A DNA stretch of 64,000 nucleotides from Bradyrhizobium yuanmingense (GTDB lineage: Bacteria > Pseudomonadota > Alphaproteobacteria > Rhizobiales > Xanthobacteraceae): the NCBI RefSeq assembly GCF_900094575.1, contig NZ_FMAE01000004.1, positions 620,001-684,000 of the forward strand. The letters run 5' to 3'. Below are positions 57,945-64,000 of this stretch, one piece after another. The notes under the pieces were generated by a model. That model had not been told where the DNA came from and made no database searches. It worked only from the letters and a program-made list of their open reading frames with translations. A program made the position numbers and the translations under genes. Every line of letters starts with the position of its first letter. Within the stretch, counting starts at the first letter, position 1.

Positions 57945-59467
57945 CGATCTCTGTTCCGGTTGCTCACGTTCCAGGCGATCGGCAGCGTGATCGTGAAGGT
58001 GCTGCCCGTGTTGAGTTCCGATGATACCGACATGGTGCCGCCGAGGCGACGCACAAGTGCACGCACATGGGCAAGACCAATGCCCTGGCCGGGCTTGTCC
58101 TGGGTTCCCGCGCGGCGGAACAGGTCGAATATCCGCTGGTGGTCCTTGGGATCGATGCCGCGGCCGTTGTCGCTGACCTCGAAGATAGCGTAGCCGAGCT
58201 TGGTCCGCCCGCGGATTCTGATCTCGCCGGGCACGCCGGGCTTGAGATATTTGATGGCATTGTCGATCAGGTTGGAGAAAATTTGCTCGAGGGCGAGACG
58301 GTCGCTCACGAGGTCCGGCAGGGGCTCGACGTGAATCTCGGCCTGCGCCTCGGCGGCCTGGTGCGCCAGCGTCGTCACGATGGCCTCGATCAGCTCGCGC
58401 GTGTCGACCTTCACCGGCTGGAATTCGCGCCGGCCCTCGCGGGTGAGGTTGAGGATGGCCGAGATCAGCCGGTCCATCTTGGCGATCGACGATTTGATGA
58501 AGCCGAGCGCTTCGGAGAAATCCTCATGGAGCTGCTTGTCGGCGCCCTCGAGCGCGATCTCGCCCGGAGCGGCGGGCGCGAGCGGCGCTCCATCCGCGGG
58601 GGCGTGCGCGAGGCTGCCGATGCGGCGGAAGATGTCGCCGCCGAGCTCTTCGAGCTCGCTCGTGAAGCCCATGATGTTGACGAGCGGCGAGCGCAGATCG
58701 TGGCTGACGATATAGGCAAAGCGCTGGATCTCGTCGTTGGCTTCGCGCAGATCCGCCGTGCGCTCGTCGACGACGGCCTCAAGATTGAGGTTGGCATCGC
58801 GCAGGCGCGCTTCGGCCGCATCGCGTTCGCGTGTCGAACGCCGCACCAGCCAGATCGAGATCAGCGCCAGCACCACAACCAGGCCGGATCCGATACCGGT
58901 CATCGAGGCGGCCAGGGTCTGGCTGCGGTCGGAGTTGGCCGTGCGGAGGCGGAATAACCGTTCCTCCTCCTGAAGCATTCCCGTCGCGACTTCGGCAATC
59001 GCCGCCGTGGTATCGGCGGAGGCTAGCTCGCGCACCAACCCTGCGGCCTTCTCCGGCTGACCCTGACGGATGAAATCCATCTCCTGCGCGAATTGGCCGA
59101 GCCGCGTCTCGATCACCGAACTCAGCTTTTCGATGCTCTTGCGCTGTTGCGGATTGTCGCCGATCAGGCGTGTAAGCCTGTCGAGCGCTGGCACGATTGC
59201 AGCGATGGCCTTGTCGTGGTCTGCCTTGAAATCCGATCTTTGGGTCAGCAGGTAGCCGCGGGCGGTGCTTTCCGCACGCCGGATTTCCAAGAGGAGGGCG
59301 TTGATCTGGTTTTCAGCCTCGATGGTGTGAACCACCCACTTGCTGTCCTCCCGCGCCTTGTTGACGAGGTAGACGGAACCGGCGCTGATCACGGTCAGCA
59401 CCAAAAGGCCCGCCGCGAACAGCAGGATCTGCCAGAATGCGCGCCGTCGCTGGCCTTCAGCCGTCAC
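57941..59467 (-). CDS. CHASE3 sensor histidine kinase
   Basis: A 508-residue membrane kinase with TM1 (residues about 10-32), a CHASE3 helical sensor domain (about 35-175), and TM2 (about 182-205). A coiled coil, a HisKA domain with phospho-His in YIVSHDLRSPLVNIMGF, and a HATPase domain (NLIDNAIKYLKPG, VSDNGRGIDPKDHQRIFDLFRR, GIGLAHVRALV) follow. It resembles phytochrome-type kinases lacking the photosensor. It is first in the operon and overlaps the next gene by 4 bp. Confidence 0.9.
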   Translation of the reverse strand: MTAEGQRRRAFWQILLFAAGLLVLTVISAGSVYLVNKAREDSKWVVHTIEAENQINALLLEIRRAESTARGYLLTQRSDFKADHDKAIAAIVPALDRLTRLIGDNPQQRKSIEKLSSVIETRLGQFAQEMDFIRQGQPEKAAGLVRELASADTTAAIAEVATGMLQEEERLFRLRTANSDRSQTLAASMTGIGSGLVVVLALISIWLVRRSTRERDAAEARLRDANLNLEAVVDERTADLREANDEIQRFAYIVSHDLRSPLVNIMGFTSELEELGGDIFRRIGSLAHAPADGAPLAPAAPGEIALEGADKQLHEDFSEALGFIKSSIAKMDRLISAILNLTREGRREFQPVKVDTRELIEAIVTTLAHQAAEAQAEIHVEPLPDLVSDRLALEQIFSNLIDNAIKYLKPGVPGEIRIRGRTKLGYAIFEVSDNGRGIDPKDHQRIFDLFRRAGTQDKPGQGIGLAHVRALVRRLGGTMSVSSELNTGSTFTITLPIAWNVSNRNRDR

Positions 59468-59573
59468 GACGGTTCACCTGTCTGCAGGCAATGGAGTTCA
59501 AAACGCCCCCTTGGAACTGGCCCCAACCATCCAGAACGCGATTGGAGGCAAGGGGTTCCATGAGACGACGTGA

Positions 59574-60932
59574 TTATCGCGGCGCTGGTTCCACCTTGCC
59601 GGCCAGGTACTGCTCCAGCCAGTGGATGTGGTAGTCGCCGTTGATGATGTCGGCTTCGCGCACCAGCGCGCGGAACAGCGGCAGCGTGGTCTCGATGCCC
59701 TCGACCACCATCTCGTCCAAGGCGCGGCGCAGCCGCATCAGGCATTCGGCGCGGGTCTTGCCGTGCACGATCAGCTTGCCAACGAGGGAGTCGTAATAGG
59801 GCGGGATCGTGTAGCCCTGGTAGACGGCGGAATCGATCCGCACCCCGAGGCCGCCGGGCGGATGATATTGCAGGATCCGGCCGGGCGAGGGGCGGAAGGT
59901 CTGCGGATTCTCAGCGTTGATGCGGCACTCGATCGCATGGCCGATGACCTGGACCTCGTCCTGCCTGGCCGGCAGGTCGCCGCCGGCGGCGATGCGGATC
60001 TGCTCCAGCACGAGGTCGATGTCGGTGATGCTCTCGGTGACGGGATGCTCCACCTGGATGCGGGTGTTCATCTCGATGAAGTAGAACTCGCCGTCCTCGA
60101 ACAGGAATTCGATGGTGCCGACACCGAGATATTTCATCTCGCGCATCGCTTTCGCGCAGGTCTCGCCGATCTTGGCGCGCGCCGCGGCAGCAAGCACGGG
60201 CGAGGGGCCTTCCTCCCAGACCTTCTGGTGGCGGCGCTGCAGCGAGCAGTCGCGCTCGCCGAGATGGATCGCGCCGCCGCGGCCGTCGCCGAGGATTTGG
60301 ATCTCGATGTGGCGCGGCTTCTGCAGGTATTTTTCCAGATAGACGGAAGCATCGCCAAAGGCGGATTTGGCCTCGTTGGCCGCCGTCGATAAGGCGACCT
60401 GGAGGTCGGCCTCGCTGTGCGCGACTTTCATGCCGCGGCCGCCGCCGCCCGCCGCCGCCTTCACCAGCACGGGGAAGCCGATTTTCCTCGCGATCGCCAT
60501 CGCATCGTCGTCGGGACCGACGGCGCCGTCCGAGCCGGGCACCACGGGGATGCCGAGGCGCTTGGCGGTCTTCTTGGCCTCGATCTTGTCGCCCATCAGG
60601 CGGATGTGCTCGGCCTTCGGACCGATGAAGTGCAGATTGTGCTCGGCGAGGATTTCCGCAAAGCGCGCGTTCTCGGAGAGGAAGCCGTAACCGGGATGCA
60701 CCGCGTCGGCGCCCGTGATCTCGCAGGCCGCGAGCAGGGCGGGCACGTTGAGATAGCTGTCCTTGGACGCCGGCGGCCCGATGCAGACGCTCTCGTCCGA
60801 CAGCCGCACATGCATGGCATCGGCGTCGGCGGTGGAGTGCACGGCGACGGTGGCGATCCCGAGCTCCTTGCAGGCCCTGAGGATGCGAAGGGCGATCTCG
60901 CCGCGGTTGGCTATGAGGATCTTGTCGAACAT
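59574..60932 (-). CDS. accC: Acetyl-CoA carboxylase biotin carboxylase subunit
   Basis: A 452-residue ATP-grasp enzyme that carboxylates the biotin on AccB, the first half of malonyl-CoA synthesis. The N terminus is [26 protein letters not shown], the Gly-rich loop [12 protein letters not shown] is present, and [13 protein letters not shown] carries the active-site Glu and Arg. It is last in aroQ-accB-accC. The 82-bp gap after accB holds a tandem hairpin element. The length is normal. Confidence 0.97.
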   Translation of the reverse strand: MFDKILIANRGEIALRILRACKELGIATVAVHSTADADAMHVRLSDESVCIGPPASKDSYLNVPALLAACEITGADAVHPGYGFLSENARFAEILAEHNLHFIGPKAEHIRLMGDKIEAKKTAKRLGIPVVPGSDGAVGPDDDAMAIARKIGFPVLVKAAAGGGGRGMKVAHSEADLQVALSTAANEAKSAFGDASVYLEKYLQKPRHIEIQILGDGRGGAIHLGERDCSLQRRHQKVWEEGPSPVLAAAARAKIGETCAKAMREMKYLGVGTIEFLFEDGEFYFIEMNTRIQVEHPVTESITDIDLVLEQIRIAAGGDLPARQDEVQVIGHAIECRINAENPQTFRPSPGRILQYHPPGGLGVRIDSAVYQGYTIPPYYDSLVGKLIVHGKTRAECLMRLRRALDEMVVEGIETTLPLFRALVREADIINGDYHIHWLEQYLAGKVEPAPR

Positions 60933-60942
60933 GTTGTCCTGC

Positions 60943-61016
60943 AGCGAATGGCGAGTGGCGAATGGCGAGTAGGGAAGGCTGACGCCATTCGCTATTCGCT
61001 ATTCCCCATTCGCGTC
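60943..61016. repeat. Tandem/inverted GCGAATGGCGAG repeat between accB and accC
   Basis: GCGAATGGCGAGTGGCGAAT and the following copy are complementary to GCCATTCGCTATTCGCTATT and CCCATTCGC, so the transcript can fold in several registers into a long stem between the two coding regions. It leaves about ten bases before the accC start and reaches the last bases of accB. Confidence 0.65.
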
Positions 61017-61503
61017 ACTCAATGATCACCAGCGGCTCGCCGTACTCGACCGGCTGGCCGTCCTCGACCAGGATCTGCGTCACCGTGCCGGCGCGCGGCG
61101 AGGGGATCTGGTTCATCGTCTTCATGGCTTCGATGATCAGCAGGGTCTGGCCGACTGAGACCTTGGTGCCGACGTCGATGAACGGCTTTGCGCCCGGCTC
61201 CGGCGCCCAATAGGCGGTGCCGACCATCGGCGAGGTCACGGCGCCGGGATGCTTCGACAGATCGGCCGCGGCAGGGGCCGCGGGGCTTGCTGCCACCGGC
61301 AGGGCGGCCGGAGGAGCCGTCACCTGCATCGGCATGGTCGCGGCAACGCTGATGTTGCGGGCAACGCGCAGTCGCAGACCCGCTCGCTCGATCTCGATCT
61401 CGGTGAGGCTGGTCTCATCGAGCAGAAGTGCCAGCTCGCGGACGAGCGCGGAATCCTCGCTAGAAAACTTTGCGGCTGCTTTGTCGTCTGGCTGGCGCGC
61501 CAT
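61015..61503 (-). CDS. accB: Biotin carboxyl carrier protein of acetyl-CoA carboxylase
   Basis: A 162-residue protein with an N-terminal helical region, an Ala/Pro-rich linker (about residues 55-80) and a C-terminal biotinyl domain. Biotin attaches to Lys128 in EAMKTMNQI. It carries CO2 from AccC to the AccAD carboxyltransferase. It lies 35 bp after aroQ and 82 bp before accC on the same strand, the usual alphaproteobacterial arrangement. Confidence 0.96.
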   Translation of the reverse strand: MARQPDDKAAAKFSSEDSALVRELALLLDETSLTEIEIERAGLRLRVARNISVAATMPMQVTAPPAALPVAASPAAPAAADLSKHPGAVTSPMVGTAYWAPEPGAKPFIDVGTKVSVGQTLLIIEAMKTMNQIPSPRAGTVTQILVEDGQPVEYGEPLVIIE

Positions 61504-61538
61504 GTTGTTTGATCCGAATGTTCTGTTGGAAGGGAGCG

Positions 61539-62006
61539 TCAGGCGTTGGGCTTGATGCCGAGCTTGGCGGCAAGGCCCTGGATGGCGAGGCGGTAGCCCT
61601 CGATGCCGAAACCGCAGAGCGAGGCGAAAGCCGCGCGCGCGGTGTAGGAATGGTGACGAAAACTCTCACGGGCGTGGATGTTGGTCACGTGCACCTCGAC
61701 GGTCGGAATCTGCACCGCGAGCAGCGCATCGTGCAGTGCGATCGAGGTGTGGGAATAGCCGCCGGCATTGATGATGATGCCCTTCATCTTGCGCGCATGC
61801 GCCTCGTGGATGAAATCGATCAACTCGCCTTCGCGGTTGGATTGCCGGCAGTCCGCCTTCAGGCCGAACGTCGCGGCCGTGTCCCGGCACAGCGCCTCGA
61901 CGTCGGCCAGCGTCGCATGGCCATACTTGTCGGGCTCGCGGGTCCCTAGCATGTTGAGGTTCGGCCCGTTCAGGACGAGGATCGTGTCGGTTGCAGGTTC
62001 GGCCAT
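61539..62006 (-). CDS. aroQ: 3-Dehydroquinate dehydratase, type II
   Basis: A 155-residue enzyme of the shikimate pathway that dehydrates 3-dehydroquinate. It has the family N terminus [21 protein letters not shown] with the catalytic Tyr, the [17 protein letters not shown] block, and [19 protein letters not shown] plus [17 protein letters not shown], which contain the catalytic His and Arg. The length is typical of the dodecameric class. It leads the aroQ-accB-accC operon. Confidence 0.96.
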   Translation of the reverse strand: MAEPATDTILVLNGPNLNMLGTREPDKYGHATLADVEALCRDTAATFGLKADCRQSNREGELIDFIHEAHARKMKGIIINAGGYSHTSIALHDALLAVQIPTVEVHVTNIHARESFRHHSYTARAAFASLCGFGIEGYRLAIQGLAAKLGIKPNA

Positions 62007-62185
62007 TCCAATCCCGGAAGAGGTGTTTCGGCGTGGCGGGGGTTATAGGTAACAAAGCGCGTGAGGGGAAGCCTTGAAGGGCCTCAGCGGCGGGTTCAAC
62101 CGCCTCATCCAGTGCGCAAAAACCTGTGCGGAAACCACGGAAATTGCTTGTTAACCAGTCCGAAGCATGGCTGCCCGGCGCATGC

Positions 62186-62213
62186 AAAGGGGCGGGCATC
62201 GCTGCCCGCCCCT
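62186..62213 (-). terminator. Terminator after DUF1236 gene
   Basis: On the minus strand, AGGGGCGGGC-AGCGAT-GCCCGCCCCTTT forms a stem of ten base pairs, 20 bp after the DUF1236 stop. Confidence 0.65.
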
Positions 62214-62232
62214 GAGATTGCCCGTGTCCGCC

Positions 62233-63075
62233 TTAGACGTTCAGGACGGCCACGATCTCGTAGGTGTCCGGATCGATGATGACGATCTCTTCCCGGACCA
62301 GGACATACTTGTAGCTCCGCCACTCCGGATAGATCGACACGACCCGAGACGGCAGGGCGTGAAGGGTGATGCCCTCCCGCGGAATGCGGGTGCCGACCGA
62401 GATCGAGAAGTTCACGTTGGTCACCGGGGCGACGCGCTGCTCGCGGATCACGGACGTGATCTGCGTGCGCTGCTCAGTCGAAAGCTTGGCAGCGGCGCCG
62501 GCCTGGCCGACCGTGGTCGAGCTCTGGCCCTGCGCGTTCTGGGTCGAGCTGGTGCCAGTCTGACCCTGCACGTTCTGGTTGGTGCTCGTGGTGCCGGCGC
62601 CCTGTCGGGTCTCGGTGGTCGAGGTGCCTCCCTTGCTGCCCTCAGCCTTCATGTCCTTCTGGTCCTTAGCACCGGACTTGCTGGTGTCCTGGCTCATGCT
62701 CTTGGACTTGTCCTGCTGGGACTTGTCCATCTGGCCCTGCGCGCGATCATCGGTGCGCTGGCCCTTGGTGGTACCAGACTTGTCCTCGGCCGCGTTCTTG
62801 TTCATCGCGCCGCCCGAGGGGCGCTCGTCCTTCATCGCGCCGGACTTGTCTTCGGACTTCATCGTCCCGGAGCCGCCGGCCTGGCCAACGGTCCCTTTGT
62901 CCTGGCTCATCGAGCCACCGCGCTCAGCAGCGCCGCCGGAAGGCTGCGAATGCTGCATCTGCGCGCCACCGGCGCCGCCGCCGCTGTCGCGGCCCATATT
63001 GCCCTGCGCGTTCGCGAGGCCAGTGCCCGCGACGAGCGCGACTGCGGCAACCGAAATCATAAAGCGGTTCAACAT
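62233..63075 (-). CDS. DUF1236 exported protein with long low-complexity region
   Basis: A 280-residue protein with a signal peptide (MLNRFMISVAAVALVAGTGLANAQG). About 150 residues of Gly, Gln, Ser, Lys and Asp-rich repeats follow (for example KSEDKSGAMKDERPSGG), ahead of a C-terminal DUF1236 domain (QRTQITSVIREQRVAPVTNVNFSISVGTRIPREGITLHALPSRVVSIYPEWRSYKYVLVREEIVIIDPDTYEIVAVL). DUF1236 proteins are envelope proteins of Rhizobiales without known role. A perfect EcfG-type promoter lies 45 bp upstream. GAGGAG precedes ATG 63075. Confidence 0.85.
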   Translation of the reverse strand: MLNRFMISVAAVALVAGTGLANAQGNMGRDSGGGAGGAQMQHSQPSGGAAERGGSMSQDKGTVGQAGGSGTMKSEDKSGAMKDERPSGGAMNKNAAEDKSGTTKGQRTDDRAQGQMDKSQQDKSKSMSQDTSKSGAKDQKDMKAEGSKGGTSTTETRQGAGTTSTNQNVQGQTGTSSTQNAQGQSSTTVGQAGAAAKLSTEQRTQITSVIREQRVAPVTNVNFSISVGTRIPREGITLHALPSRVVSIYPEWRSYKYVLVREEIVIIDPDTYEIVAVLNV

Positions 63076-63119
63076 CGAAATTCTCCTCACGTGTTCATTC
63101 GCTCATTGCCCGCGCCGAC

Positions 63120-63144
63120 AACGAAAGGGGATTTGAGTTGTTCC
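63120..63144 (-). promoter_or_regulatory. EcfG-type promoter upstream of DUF1236 gene
   Basis: On the minus strand, GGAAC (63144-63140) and CGTTG (starting at 63123) are separated by 16 bp. A second GGAAC just upstream lacks a partner. Confidence 0.65.
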
Positions 63145-63225
63145 GGAACTTCGACTGTTCCGCGGCTTTTGTTTGTTGAACGCCAGATGAATGACTTTGC
63201 ACGAAGGCGCCAACGTTCAGCGCAA

Positions 63226-63257
63226 GAAAAAAGGCCGGCATGTCTGCCGGCCTTTTT
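63226..63257. terminator. Bidirectional terminator
   Basis: AAAAAAGGCCGGCA-TGTC-TGCCGGCCTTTTTG is a perfect stem flanked by A and T runs, so it can stop transcription in both directions. On the minus strand it closes the dsbA-like gene, 27 bp after its stop. Confidence 0.85.
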
Positions 63258-63283
63258 GTGTTCTCGCTATCGTAAAACTGTGA

Positions 63284-64000
63284 TCAGCAGGTCGCCTTGC
63301 CGCAACGGGCAATGCCGATCTTCTCCTTCAGGCTTTCAACACCGACGGCACCGATCACGATCTGCTTGCCGATCACGTAGCTCGGCGTACCGTTCATGCC
63401 CATCGCTTCGGCAAGCTTGAAATTCTCCTCGAGGGTGGCGCGCACCTCGGGGCTGGCGATGTCCTTCTCGATGCGAGCCGTGTCGAGACCGGCTTCCTTG
63501 GCGGCTTGCATCGCGCGGGCCTTGTCGGCGGCGCCGCGGCCGCTGAGCAGTTTCTGATGGAAGTCGAGATATTTCTTGCCGGAGGGATCCTGCATGCGCA
63601 CGGCGACCCCGACCTGCGCCGCTTCCACCGAGCCCTGGCTCAGCACCGGAAATTCCTTCAGCACCACCTTCAGCTTCGGATCGCCCTTCATGATGGTCAG
63701 CATGTCGTCCATCGCGCGCTTGCAATAGCCGCAATTGTAGTCGAAGAACTCGACGAAGGTGACGTCGCCGTCCCTGTTGCCGAGCACGACCTGGCGTGGC
63801 GAGTTGAAGATCGCCTCGGCGTTCTGCGCGATGCTGGCTTGGTGCTTCTGCGTTTCGGCCGCGGCCTGGCGCTTGCTGAGCTCGGCCATGGCCTCCTCGA
63901 GCACCTCGGGATGGCTGACGAGATAGTTCTTGATGATCTTCTCGATCTCGGTGCGCTGGCTGTCGGAGAAACTGTCGGCCGAGGCGGGCACGGCTGCGCC
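63284..64000 (-). CDS. DsbA family thiol-disulfide oxidoreductase (5' end outside window)
   Basis: The 3' part of a periplasmic thioredoxin-fold protein; the coding frame runs open to the window edge, where residues read GAAVPASADSF, fitting the end of a signal peptide. An N-terminal helical extension (DSQRTEIEKIIKNYLVSHPEVLEEAMAEL) resembles the oligomerisation domain of ScsC/Com1-type DsbA proteins. The active site is CGYC in FFDYNCGYCKRAMDDM, and the cis-Pro loop is NGTPSYVIG. It oxidises or isomerises disulfides. A strong terminator follows. Confidence 0.85.
   Translation of the reverse strand, partial: GAAVPASADSFSDSQRTEIEKIIKNYLVSHPEVLEEAMAELSKRQAAAETQKHQASIAQNAEAIFNSPRQVVLGNRDGDVTFVEFFDYNCGYCKRAMDDMLTIMKGDPKLKVVLKEFPVLSQGSVEAAQVGVAVRMQDPSGKKYLDFHQKLLSGRGAADKARAMQAAKEAGLDTARIEKDIASPEVRATLEENFKLAEAMGMNGTPSYVIGKQIVIGAVGVESLKEKIGIARCGKATC

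Noticed and set aside
1..64000. CRISPR array, tRNA, rRNA, transposase or prophage genes
   Set aside because: I looked for regularly spaced direct repeats, TTCGAATC-type T loops and transposase or phage motifs and found none that held up. The repeats seen are dispersed palindromes.

Overview
The window is high-GC chromosomal DNA from an alphaproteobacterium, most likely Bradyrhizobium or a close relative in the Nitrobacteraceae. The grounds are the gene set (minCDE, aroQ-accB-accC, an NDUFA12-type complex I protein, DUF2155 protein, GapR, class II ribonucleotide reductase, phasin, BA14K and DUF1236 exported proteins), TTGA-N6-TCAA (FixK/FNR-type) and TTAA-N7-TTAA (CtrA-type) sites, GGAAC-N16/17-CGTT (EcfG-type) promoters, and several palindromic intergenic repeat families of the kind common in this group. 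No rRNA, tRNA, CRISPR array, transposase or phage gene was found.

Layout. 0-5.4 kb: a hydratase with a TetR regulator, a divergent tautomerase-like gene with two operator-like sites, an enoyl-CoA hydratase, DUF1810, DUF2778, DUF982 and SMI1/KNR4 proteins. 5.6-8.8 kb: an orphan TRAP binding protein and the minCDE division-site operon behind CtrA-type boxes. 8.9-21 kb: small exported proteins, an SDR, a coiled-coil membrane protein, cell-wall enzymes (YkuD, M15-like), a MarR/flavin hydroxylase pair resembling mobR/mobA, SMR transporter and pyridoxal kinase. 21-28 kb: Ada-AraC regulator, EamA transporter, YjdM, two neighbouring genes with FixK-type boxes (PNPOx-like flavoprotein and membrane-tethered cytochrome c), VOC protein, TolA-like protein and acyl-CoA desaturase. 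28-33.7 kb: a repeat-rich stretch with small lineage genes, phasin, GapR, ParB-like protein and a lower-GC orphan membrane protein. 33.8-39 kb: nrdJ with a long upstream region and an EamA transporter.

39-50 kb is the most unusual part: an orphan periplasmic binding protein in a two-gene operon with a receptor-type class III nucleotide cyclase; a LysR-controlled two-gene malonate locus (mdcA plus malonyl-CoA decarboxylase) whose mdcA carries a 3' frameshift; and a response regulator/hybrid kinase pair. 50-64 kb is a mostly conserved housekeeping block (NDUFA12, DUF2155, aat, accC-accB-aroQ, dsbA) interrupted by a divergent isonitrile-hydratase-like/GlxA-type regulator pair, a BASS-type transporter, and a translationally coupled three-gene phosphorelay (CHASE3 kinase, receiver, receiver-HisKA_2 kinase).

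The strongest less-expected signals are regulatory: repeated EcfG-type promoters in front of small exported proteins, a candidate small RNA with a CtrA-type box and its own terminator, two FixK-type boxes 0.5 kb apart, and a 17-bp element shared by two distant promoters. All functions are inferred from reading the sequence; no database search was run.
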